The notes beneath the pieces are model-generated. The model saw nothing but the letters and a program-made list of their open reading frames with translations, was not told the DNA's origin and did not search any database. A DNA stretch of 64,000 nucleotides. Origin: Chitinibacter tainanensis DSM 15459. Lineage in GTDB: Bacteria > Pseudomonadota > Gammaproteobacteria > Burkholderiales > Chitinibacteraceae. The stretch is from assembly GCF_000429785.1 (NCBI RefSeq), contig NZ_AUCN01000009.1, forward strand, positions 310,001-374,000, in the 5' to 3' direction. Positions 42,612 through 50,320 of this stretch are shown in pieces. The stretch's first letter is position 1. Each line of letters opens with the position of its first letter. Made by a program: the position numbers and the translations under genes.

Positions 42612-44948
42612 ATGACCCATCCGGCAGACCGCAATACCCTCGATTTTCTGCAGGCTCTGCAGCAACTCACCACACAGATTCATGCCACCAGCCATCTCGA
42701 TGAGCTGCTGACTGAAATCGCCAACCCGATTTGTGCGGTTTTTCAATGTGAGCGCATGACTCTGTATGTCACGACGGCGGATGGGCGCGAGCTCCTGGCC
42801 AAAGTAAAAACCGGGCTGGAAGGGGTACGTGAGCTGCGCATTCCCATTAATGATCGCAGCATTGCCGGCTTTGTGGCCAATCACAAACAACAGCTTAATC
42901 TGCGCGATGTGTATGACGAAGCCGAGCTAAAAGCCCATTCGCCTAGCTTGCAGTTTTTGCAGCAAGTCGACCAGAAAACTGGTTTTCACACCCGCCAGAT
43001 GCTGGTGGTGCCAATTATGCAGGCCGAAGACGGGGTCTTGAAGGGTGTGATTCAGTTGATCAATAGCCGCAGTGGGCAACCGTTTGCCGAGCCCATGCTG
43101 GAGGGGATTAATCTACTGGCCAAAACGCTGGCGGTGGCTTTTCGGCAGCGGCAGGGCTCGGCTTTTCCCTTTGTGCCGCAGCATAAATACCATCAGCTAT
43201 TGGCCAGTGGCGCACTTTCGCCCGCAGCGTGGCAGGTGGCGCAGCGCGAAGCTCAGAAAAAACAGCAGGATATCGAGCAAGTTCTGCTGACAGGCTTCGG
43301 TATCACCGCGGCACAAATCGGGGCATCGCTGGCGCTATTTTATGCCCAGCCCTATGAGCCATTTCGCGCCGATCGCCTCAAACCACTCAATCTTTTAAAA
43401 AATCTCAAGCGCGAGTATCTGGCTGAACAACAATGGTTGCCACTGGATGAAACTGATGGCTTGGTGCTGATTCTCTGTACCGATCCCGAACGCGTTCGCA
43501 GCGGCCCAGCCCTAGCCTTGTATGGCAACAAAGTGCAGCTGCGGGTTACCACCCGACTTGAGTTTGCCCAAACGCTGGAGCAATTTTTCGGTCAGTGGCA
43601 GGGGGGCAATATTGATGCCCTGCTCAGTGATATGGCGGTAGAGGAAGAGAGCATTCCTACCGCGGCCGATGAAATGAGCGCCGCGCAAGACAATGAAGTG
43701 GTCCGGCTTGTGAATCAGATTATCGTCGACGCTTATCAGCAAAAAGCCTCGGATATTCATATCGAGCCCTATCCGGGGCAGGCCAAAACCCGGGTGCGTT
43801 TTCGCCGCGATGGCCAGCTAGTGTTGTACCGAGAAATTCCCGCCGCATATCGCAATCCGTTGGTGACCCGGCTGAAAATCATGTGTGATCTGGACATCAG
43901 TGAGCGGCGCAAGCCGCAAGATGGCAAGATCAAATTTAAAAAATATGTGCCTGAGCTGGATATTGAGCTGCGGGTGGCGACAGTGCCCACCGCGGGCGGC
44001 TTGGAAGATGTTGTCTTGCGGATTTTAGCCGCGGGCGAGCCTTTGCCGCTGGAAAAGCTGGCGCTCTCTAGTCGAAATCTGCAACAGCTCAAGGCCGTGG
44101 TCGATAAGCCCTATGGCCTGTTTTTCGTGTGCGGCCCCACTGGCTCGGGTAAAACCACCACCCTGCATTCGGTGCTCAAATACCTGAATACACCCGAAAC
44201 CAAAATCTGGACTGCCGAAGACCCGGTTGAAATCACCCAGGCCGGGTTACGGCAAGTGCAGGTTAATGTCAAAGCCGGGCTGACTTTCGCACAGGTGATG
44301 CGCTCATTTTTACGGGCCGACCCCGATGTGATTATGGTAGGGGAAATGCGCGATGCCGAAACCGCAGGGGTGGGGATTGAGGCTTCGCTCACCGGGCATT
44401 TGGTATTGGCTACTTTACACACCAATAGCGCGCCCGAATCGGTGATCCGCCTGCTGGATATGGGCATGGATCCGTTTAATTTTGCCGATGCCTTGCTGGG
44501 TATTCTGGCGCAGCGCCTAGCGCGGCGCTTATGCCCGCATTGCAAACAAGCCTATCAGCCCACTGAGGCTGAGATTGAGCAATTGCTGGTAGAGTATAGC
44601 GATGAACTCCTTGCTACGCCTGCCTGGCAGGCTGATACCCCTGGTTGCAAGCAGCAGCTGCGCGCCGAATGGCAGCAGCAATTTGCGGTCAATGGGGAAT
44701 TTAAGCTGTATCGTCCGGTGGGGTGTAGTCACTGTCACGATAGCGGCTACGCCGGGCGGATTGGCCTACATGAATTGCTGGTGGGCTCGGATCAAGCCAA
44801 ACAGCTGATTCAGACTCGCGCGCGCGTGGCGGAACTATTGGCCTGTGCGCTGGCGCAAGGTATGCGCACTCTCAAACAGGATGGCATCGAAAAAGTACTA
44901 CAAGGCCATACCGACTTGGCGCAAATTCGTAAGGTCTGTATTAAATAG
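42612..44948 (+). CDS. GAF-domain GspE/PilB-type secretion-like ATPase
   Basis: The 778-residue product has an N-terminal GAF domain (about 10-185), a middle region like the PilB/GspE N-terminal (MshEN) domain (about 195-330), and a T2SS/T4P-type ATPase (about 345-775). The ATPase shows Walker A GPTGSGKTTT near 508, the Asp box EDPVEITQ, Walker B with VGEMRDAET, the His box, and a four-cysteine zinc site (CPHC near 640, CSHC near 704). No pilin, platform or secretin gene is in the window. Placement inside a kinase/phosphatase/FHA operon suggests a regulated assembly ATPase that serves a machine encoded elsewhere. The ATG at 42612 is chosen at the start of the homologous part; its ribosome site is weak. 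Confidence 0.9.
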   Translation: MTHPADRNTLDFLQALQQLTTQIHATSHLDELLTEIANPICAVFQCERMTLYVTTADGRELLAKVKTGLEGVRELRIPINDRSIAGFVANHKQQLNLRDVYDEAELKAHSPSLQFLQQVDQKTGFHTRQMLVVPIMQAEDGVLKGVIQLINSRSGQPFAEPMLEGINLLAKTLAVAFRQRQGSAFPFVPQHKYHQLLASGALSPAAWQVAQREAQKKQQDIEQVLLTGFGITAAQIGASLALFYAQPYEPFRADRLKPLNLLKNLKREYLAEQQWLPLDETDGLVLILCTDPERVRSGPALALYGNKVQLRVTTRLEFAQTLEQFFGQWQGGNIDALLSDMAVEEESIPTAADEMSAAQDNEVVRLVNQIIVDAYQQKASDIHIEPYPGQAKTRVRFRRDGQLVLYREIPAAYRNPLVTRLKIMCDLDISERRKPQDGKIKFKKYVPELDIELRVATVPTAGGLEDVVLRILAAGEPLPLEKLALSSRNLQQLKAVVDKPYGLFFVCGPTGSGKTTTLHSVLKYLNTPETKIWTAEDPVEITQAGLRQVQVNVKAGLTFAQVMRSFLRADPDVIMVGEMRDAETAGVGIEASLTGHLVLATLHTNSAPESVIRLLDMGMDPFNFADALLGILAQRLARRLCPHCKQAYQPTEAEIEQLLVEYSDELLATPAWQADTPGCKQQLRAEWQQQFAVNGEFKLYRPVGCSHCHDSGYAGRIGLHELLVGSDQAKQLIQTRARVAELLACALAQGMRTLKQDGIEKVLQGHTDLAQIRKVCIK

Positions 44949-44958
44949 GAATGCGGGG

Positions 44959-46542
44959 ATGACCGAAGCCGAATTCAATCTGCGTCTGGCCAAGCTCAAT
45001 GCGATTGGCGCTGCACTGTCGGCCGAAACGCAGGTCGAGCGCCTGATTGAGAGCATTCTGGTGGCCGCCACAGATCTGGTGCGCGCCGATGCCGGCACCC
45101 TTTATCTAGTGAAAGACAAAGCCCTGCATTTTAAAATTCTGCTCAATACCAGCCTGGGGCTTGCCCAAGGCGGCACCAGTGGCGTGCCAATCAAATTGCC
45201 CCCGGTGCCGCTGCAGCTGGCCGATGGCCGGCCGAATCTGGCCAATGTGGTCGCCTGTGCGGTGAATCAAAACTGCACCATCAATATTGCCGATGCTTAT
45301 GCCGATGCGCAGTATGATTTTTCCGGCACGCGGCGCTTTGATCAGCATTCGGGCTATCACTCTAAGTCATTTCTGGCCGTACCGATGCGTGACCATGAAG
45401 GGCGGGTGATCGGGGTATTGCAGCTCATCAACGCAATCAGCGAGCAACACCAGATCGAGGCCTTTACCAGCCAGGATCAGCAGCTGGTGGAATCGCTGGC
45501 GTCGCAAGCGGCGATTGCGCTGACCAACCGGCGCTTGGTACTGTCTTTGCAAGAGCTGTTTGAATCGTTTATTAAGCTGATCAACTTGGCGATTGATGAT
45601 AAATCGCCTTACACCGGCGGGCATTGTCAGCGTGTGCCCGAGCTCACCATGATGCTGGCCGAGGCGGTGAGTGCCTATGGCGAGGGCGAGCTGGCCGAGT
45701 TTCGGCTGAATGAACATGATCGCTATGAGCTGAAAATTGCCGGGCTATTACATGACTGCGGCAAGATCACCACGCCGGTGCATGTGGTGGATAAAGCCAC
45801 CAAGCTGCAAACGATCTTTGATCGTATTGCCTTGCTCGATACCCGGTTTGAGGTCTTGCTGCGCGATCTGGAAATTAGCTATTTGCGCGGCGATCTGTCA
45901 CCGGTGCAGTTCAGTGCTGAGCAGGCCGCTTTGCTGAGTGAGCGCGAGTTTTTGCGCACGATCAATCATGGTGGCGAAGCCATGGCCGAGGCTGATCTGG
46001 CGCGGCTAGATCAGATCGCAGCACGCAGCTGGACGCCGCACGGCCAGGCTGCACAGCCATTTTTAAGTACGGATGAGCTGGAAAATCTTGCCATTCGCAA
46101 AGGAACGCTGACCGCGGCCGAGCGCGACATCATCAATCGGCATATCGAAGTCACGATCCAGATGCTGGAATCGTTGCCGTGGCCCGCGCATCTGCAAAAC
46201 GTGCCCGAATACGCCGGTGGCCACCATGAGCGGATGGATGGGCGCGGCTACCCCAAGGGGCTCAAGCGCGAACAAATGAGCGTGCAGGCGCGGATTATGG
46301 GGATTGCCGATGTGTTTGAGGCACTCACCGCGCGCGATCGACCATATAAAGAGGGGATGAAGCTCTCAACCGCTTTACAGATCCTGACGCGCATGGCGCT
46401 GGAGCAGCATGTGGATGCCGAGCTACTGAAGATCTTTTTGCTCAGCCGCGTATGGCAGGATTATGCGGCGAAGTTTCTCACCGCGGCGCAGTGTGATGAA
46501 GTCAACGTTGAGGCGCTGCTGGCCCAGCTGGCACGGGCTTAA
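44959..46542 (+). CDS. GAF/HD-GYP-domain protein (cyclic-di-GMP phosphodiesterase type)
   Basis: The 527-residue product has a GAF domain (about 18-190) and an HD-GYP domain (about 205-500). The catalytic HD pair is in LLHDCGKITTP (near 264), and the signature HHERMDGRGYPKG lies near 422. These residues predict a metal-dependent c-di-GMP hydrolase. The HD and GYP motifs are about 158 residues apart, far more than in most HD-GYP proteins, so a helical insertion of about 100 residues sits between them (about 280-385). It starts 10 nt after the ATPase gene and ends the signalling operon. Its stop shares a TTAA with the stop of the opposing gene. Confidence 0.92.
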   Translation: MTEAEFNLRLAKLNAIGAALSAETQVERLIESILVAATDLVRADAGTLYLVKDKALHFKILLNTSLGLAQGGTSGVPIKLPPVPLQLADGRPNLANVVACAVNQNCTINIADAYADAQYDFSGTRRFDQHSGYHSKSFLAVPMRDHEGRVIGVLQLINAISEQHQIEAFTSQDQQLVESLASQAAIALTNRRLVLSLQELFESFIKLINLAIDDKSPYTGGHCQRVPELTMMLAEAVSAYGEGELAEFRLNEHDRYELKIAGLLHDCGKITTPVHVVDKATKLQTIFDRIALLDTRFEVLLRDLEISYLRGDLSPVQFSAEQAALLSEREFLRTINHGGEAMAEADLARLDQIAARSWTPHGQAAQPFLSTDELENLAIRKGTLTAAERDIINRHIEVTIQMLESLPWPAHLQNVPEYAGGHHERMDGRGYPKGLKREQMSVQARIMGIADVFEALTARDRPYKEGMKLSTALQILTRMALEQHVDAELLKIFLLSRVWQDYAAKFLTAAQCDEVNVEALLAQLARA

Positions 46543-46886
46543 CGCGGCCAGAATAGAAAGCTTGCGCACAAAGCCACGACACTCAGAAGGCTGATGCCGC
46601 CCAGCATTTGCGTGCCAATAAAAAAACTGCGCCAGAAGCGGCTTTCGATGCGCTTGTAAGCGCCAGTCCGATAGGCATACCAGGTGCCGGCGATAAAGCC
46701 ACCGGCCGCTTCGTAATCAGACATAAACACATCCACCCGCGGCGGCAAGGCATCGTGATAATGCTCTTTCAGATAGCCATGTACCACGGCTGCGGCAAAC
46801 ATATAAGCAATCGTGCCGACAAAAGAGAGCACCACCAACGTGGGCAAGAGGCCGTGCAAAAACCACCATTTTACTTCGGGTGACAT
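46539..46886 (-). CDS. Small predicted membrane protein of unknown function
   Basis: I do not recognise the family. The 115-residue product has an N-terminal membrane helix (about 9-38) and a C-terminal one (about 88-112), with a polar loop between containing YLKEHYHDALPPRVDVFMSD. The gene converges on the HD-GYP gene and overlaps it by 4 nt. It follows recR on the same strand after about 40 nt and may be transcribed with dnaX-ybaB-recR. Confidence 0.65.
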   Translation of the reverse strand: MSPEVKWWFLHGLLPTLVVLSFVGTIAYMFAAAVVHGYLKEHYHDALPPRVDVFMSDYEAAGGFIAGTWYAYRTGAYKRIESRFWRSFFIGTQMLGGISLLSVVALCASFLFWPR

Positions 46887-46928
46887 CGGGCGCTCCGGGG
46901 CGAGTCAGTTTGACCCACCAGTATAGGA

Positions 46929-47525
46929 CTACAACCCACGCCGCTCAATCACGGCCTGTGCCAGTGTGCCAGGATCGGCATGCTCCAGTTCGCCCCCTAC
47001 CGGTAGGCCGCGAGCAATGCGGCTGACTTTCAGGCCACGAGCGCGCAACATCTCGGCCAGATAATGGGCCGTGGCTTCACCCTCGGTGGTGAAATTAGTA
47101 GCGAGAATGACTTCTTCGATAATGCCATCGCTGGCGCGTTGCAACAGCTGTTGCAGGGCGATGTCTTTCGGGCCAATGCCATCGAGCGGCGATAAGCGCC
47201 CCATCAGCACAAAATACAGGCCTTCATAGCTGCGGGTGTGCTCGACCGAGAGTAAATCGGTGGGCATTTCCACCACGCACAGCTGGGCCTGATTGCGCTG
47301 CTCATCCGCGCAAATATCACAAATCTCGGCTTCGGTAAAAGTATTGCACTGGCGGCAATGCTTGAGCGTGCCCAAGGCTTCCATCAGCGCTTGGGCCAAT
47401 TGGCCTGCGCCGTGCTGATCACGCTGCACCAGATGAAAGGCCATCCGGGTTGCTGATTTGGGGCCAACGCCGGGTAAAACGCGCAAGGCGTCGATGAGAT
47501 TCGCCAGTGAGCGAGGTGTACTCAT
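46929..47525 (-). CDS. recR: Recombination mediator protein RecR
   Basis: RecR works with RecO (and RecF) to load RecA on gapped DNA. The 198-residue product has the helix-hairpin-helix (about 10-35; [16 protein letters not shown]), a four-cysteine zinc finger (C57, C60, C69, C72), and a Toprim domain (about 80-175) with [14 protein letters not shown] and [16 protein letters not shown]. It is the third gene of the classical dnaX-ybaB-recR set. No clear Shine-Dalgarno precedes the ATG: repeat copy f ends one base before it. Confidence 0.96.
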   Translation of the reverse strand: MSTPRSLANLIDALRVLPGVGPKSATRMAFHLVQRDQHGAGQLAQALMEALGTLKHCRQCNTFTEAEICDICADEQRNQAQLCVVEMPTDLLSVEHTRSYEGLYFVLMGRLSPLDGIGPKDIALQQLLQRASDGIIEEVILATNFTTEGEATAHYLAEMLRARGLKVSRIARGLPVGGELEHADPGTLAQAVIERRGL

Positions 47526-47526
47526 G

Positions 47527-47575
47527 GGGTATTGCCTATGAAGATATTAAAATCAAGGCTTAGAGGGAGATACAG
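47527..47575 (+). repeat. 49-bp GGGTAT/ATACCC element, copy f
   Basis: GGGTAT at one end and ATACAG at the other, 49 bp in total. The GGGTAT end lies one base from the recR start codon, read on the minus strand as ...ATACCC-C-ATG. Orientation relative to the other copies is ambiguous because the ends are inverted repeats. Confidence 0.7.
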
Positions 47576-47586
47576 GTGGTGAGTAT

Positions 47587-47616
47587 GATCTGGCGCCCAG
47601 TGATGGGCCCCAGATC
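47587..47616. repeat. Long hairpin between ybaB and recR
   Basis: GATCTGG and CCAGATC, then GCCCA and TGGGC, pair into a 12-bp stem with one C-C mismatch and a GTGA loop. There is no T-run, so it is not a standard terminator. It may stabilise or process the dnaX-ybaB-recR mRNA. Confidence 0.7.
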
Positions 47617-47634
47617 AGCGCCGCGGTATAGCGC

Positions 47635-47964
47635 TTAGAATGGCATTTTAAAGCCCGGTGGCAGCGGTAGGCCGGCTGTCAGCCCCGCCATGCGCTCTTG
47701 GCTGGTGCTTTCGGCTTTGCGCAGCGCGTCGTTGAAGGCGGCGGCGATCAGGTCTTCCAGCATGTCTTTATCGTCGCTTAGCAGGCTGTCGTCGATGGCC
47801 ACACGCTTCACCACATTGGCGCAGGTCATGGTGATTTTCACCAGGCCCGCGCCAGATTGGCCTTCCACCTCAACGGTGGCCAGCTCATCTTGGGCCTTTT
47901 TCATGTTTTCCTGCATTTGCTGGGCTTGTTTCATCAAGCCACCGAGACCGGCTTTATTAAACAT
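47635..47964 (-). CDS. Nucleoid-associated protein, YbaB/EbfC family
   Basis: The 109-residue product is a full-length YbaB/EbfC protein, a small dimeric DNA-binding protein that bridges DNA and alters expression. [22 protein letters not shown] is read in two parts at the N-terminal helix, followed by the short beta hairpin ([16 protein letters not shown]) and the helical end. It lies between dnaX and recR, the classical position. The C-terminus ends PPGFKMPF, as in homologues. Confidence 0.96.
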   Translation of the reverse strand: MFNKAGLGGLMKQAQQMQENMKKAQDELATVEVEGQSGAGLVKITMTCANVVKRVAIDDSLLSDDKDMLEDLIAAAFNDALRKAESTSQERMAGLTAGLPLPPGFKMPF

Positions 47965-47997
47965 ACTGCTTCCTTTTGGTGATAAACAGGGCGGGTT

Positions 47998-49938
47998 TTA
48001 CAGTGGTTTGATCGAATCTGCGTCGATCATGCCGCCAAAATCCCGCACTAGGGTTTGAATAAACGGGTCGTTCTGGATTGCCGCCACGGCATTTTCCTGC
48101 CGCTGGGCGTTTTCGCGCACCAGCATGGCGGCCGGAGTTTCACCGCTAAGCGTACCAATCTGTACGGTCAATTTGATGTCACGGCCGTAATGCTCGCTCA
48201 GCGCGAGGCGGAGTTTTTCCTGATAATCGCGGCCGGATACTGCCCGATGCTCTTCGCTGACTTGCAGCATGAAATGATCATCGGCGTAGTGCTGCAATTC
48301 GGCGTTTTGCGCTAGCATGCCGGCGGCGCCGAGCTTGAGCTGCACCACCAAGGCGCGCCAGTCGCCATTAAACGGCGGCGGTGGGGCGCTAGGCGTGGCG
48401 GCTACGGGCATGTCGCTCGATAGCTCAGTAGGGGCTTGGCTTGGGGCTGGATCAGCTGTAGGTGCTACAACGGGCGCAGCAACTTGGGTGTAGCTCGCCG
48501 GCTCGTCATACAGCGCCGCAGCAGCTTCAACATGCCACGGTGGTGGCTCATCGGCAGCGTGGCTGGGGGCTGGGGCCGGTGAGTGTGATGTGGCTTGAGC
48601 GCTTGGGGCTGTTGGTGCGGCGACCGAGGGGGCGACGGGTGCTGCTGATGCTTGAGCCACAGCAGCCGGATTCACTGCAACCGGATGAACTGCCTCTGGA
48701 TTCACTGCCGCCGCTTCCGGTGACACCACGTTAGGCGCGGCTGCTGCAATCGCTACGCTCGCAGCAGGCGTAGCTGCTGTACTCGGGCTTACCGGTGCGC
48801 TCAGGCCTGGGGTCGGGGCCGGCTGAATTGGGCTTGCGGGCAACTGCTCGGCACTGGCCGGCGCAAAGGCCAGCATGCGCAGCAGCGTCATTGTGAAGCC
48901 CGCATATTCATCCGGAGCCAGCGGCAAATCGCGGCGACCGTGCAGCGCGATTTGATAATACAGCTGGGTGTCTTCAGGGCTCAGCGCTGCGGCCGCGGCC
49001 TGAATCTGCGCCAATTGCGGCAAATCATCAGCCAGCGCCCCAGGCACGGCTTGAATCAGCGCCACTTGGTGCAAAACATGCGCCAGCTCATGCAGTGCAG
49101 CTTCGTAAGACAAACCGCGTTTGGCGATTTCATTGGCGGTATTCAGCAGCGCCGGCCCATCATGGGCGGCCAACGCGGCGAGTAATTCAAACAGATAGCT
49201 TTGATCCACTGCGCCCAGCATGGCGCGCACGCCAGCTTCTTCTACCTGACCCGCGCCGTGGGCAATGGCCTGATCAAGTAGCGAGAGCGCATCGCGCATC
49301 GAGCCATTGGCCGCGTGGCCGAGCAGATTGAGCGCCAGCGGCTCAAATTGCACTTGCTCGGCCTGTAGCACTTTATGCAGATGGCTAGAGACTTGCTGCG
49401 GCGTCATTTGCCGCAGCGAAAACTGCAAACAGCGGCTGAGCACCGTGATCGGCACTTTTTGCGGATCGGTGGTGGCCAGAATAAATTTCACATGGCTTGG
49501 CGGCTCTTCCAGCGTCTTCAACATCGCGTTGAAGGCGGATTTGGACAGCATGTGTACCTCGTCGATGATGTACACTTTGAACCGCCCGGCTGTCGGGGCA
49601 TACTGCGCGTTATCCAGTACTTCGCGGATGTTATCAATGCCGGTATTGGAGGCCGCATCGATCTCCAGCAGATCGACAAAGCGCCCGGCATCAATCTGGG
49701 TGCAGGCCGAACACACGCCACACGGCTCGGAGGTAATGCCGGTTTCGCAGTTCAGCGCCTTGGCCATAATCCGGGCGATGGTGGTCTTGCCCACCCCGCG
49801 CGTGCCGGTCAGCAAATAAGCATGGTGCAGTCGCTCGCTGGCAAACGCATTGGCGAGGGCTTTGATCACATGCTCTTGCCCAACGAGTTGGGCAAAGGTT
49901 TTAGGGCGCCATTTGCGCGCGAGTACTTGATAGGCCAT
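47998..49938 (-). CDS. dnaX: DNA polymerase III subunit tau/gamma
   Basis: DnaX is the clamp-loader motor and holds the replisome together. The 646-residue product has an AAA+ domain (about 1-240) with Walker A GTRGVGKT (45-52) and a zinc site (C64, C73, C76, C79). Domain III follows (about 245-360), then a long Ala/Pro/Val-rich linker (about 370-520) with short repeats such as AVNPEAV and AVNPAAV, and the tau-specific polymerase-binding domain (about 525-646). I see no strong programmed-frameshift heptamer near the expected place, so only tau is clearly encoded. It heads dnaX-ybaB-recR. Confidence 0.96.
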   Translation of the reverse strand: MAYQVLARKWRPKTFAQLVGQEHVIKALANAFASERLHHAYLLTGTRGVGKTTIARIMAKALNCETGITSEPCGVCSACTQIDAGRFVDLLEIDAASNTGIDNIREVLDNAQYAPTAGRFKVYIIDEVHMLSKSAFNAMLKTLEEPPSHVKFILATTDPQKVPITVLSRCLQFSLRQMTPQQVSSHLHKVLQAEQVQFEPLALNLLGHAANGSMRDALSLLDQAIAHGAGQVEEAGVRAMLGAVDQSYLFELLAALAAHDGPALLNTANEIAKRGLSYEAALHELAHVLHQVALIQAVPGALADDLPQLAQIQAAAAALSPEDTQLYYQIALHGRRDLPLAPDEYAGFTMTLLRMLAFAPASAEQLPASPIQPAPTPGLSAPVSPSTAATPAASVAIAAAAPNVVSPEAAAVNPEAVHPVAVNPAAVAQASAAPVAPSVAAPTAPSAQATSHSPAPAPSHAADEPPPWHVEAAAALYDEPASYTQVAAPVVAPTADPAPSQAPTELSSDMPVAATPSAPPPPFNGDWRALVVQLKLGAAGMLAQNAELQHYADDHFMLQVSEEHRAVSGRDYQEKLRLALSEHYGRDIKLTVQIGTLSGETPAAMLVRENAQRQENAVAAIQNDPFIQTLVRDFGGMIDADSIKPL

Positions 49939-49998
49939 GGCGCGATTCTAACAGATCGGTTTGCGATGGTTGAGCCTTGCTTGAAGGAAGAAGGAAAA

Positions 49999-50220
49999 AT
50001 GCTGAATCCCCCCGCTGATCCCAGCTTACCCACGGCGCAGGATGATCCCGAGCCACAAGCCCCGCATGAGCCAGCACTGGAAGAATGCTGCACCAGTGGC
50101 TGCGTGCCCTGTATTTTTGATATTTATGCCGAAGCCTTGCACGCTTATCGCGCCGAGCATTTAGCCTGGCGTGCGCGCCAAGCCGCCCGCGATGCTGCGT
50201 CTGCGGCTGCGAGCGATTAA
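49999..50220 (+). CDS. Oxidoreductase-like domain protein (PF09791 type)
   Basis: The 73-residue product has a Pro/Glu-rich start and then ECCTSGCVPCIFDIYAEAL (about 28-46). This matches the small 'oxidoreductase-like' family, whose hallmark is CC-x-SGC-x-x-C followed by an aromatic helix. A charged, Ala-rich tail follows. The start is the ATG behind AAGGAAGAAGGA. The family's function is unknown; the four cysteines suggest metal or redox binding. It lies alone between divergent dnaX and dacB. Confidence 0.82.
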   Translation: MLNPPADPSLPTAQDDPEPQAPHEPALEECCTSGCVPCIFDIYAEALHAYRAEHLAWRARQAARDAASAAASD

Positions 50221-50320
50221 CCGGCCAAGTGGTAAGCGTACTGCGCGTGGATTGAATCTGCGCTGGAATGAAGGTGTTGAATTGAGACGAGGCCAGCCTG
50301 CTGGCCGTCAGGAGTAATAC

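Noticed and set aside
49440-49470. CAAAAAG run in dnaX as a programmed frameshift site
   Set aside because: It lies near residue 160, inside the AAA+ domain, far from where a gamma-producing shift would be useful; no stimulatory signals were seen.
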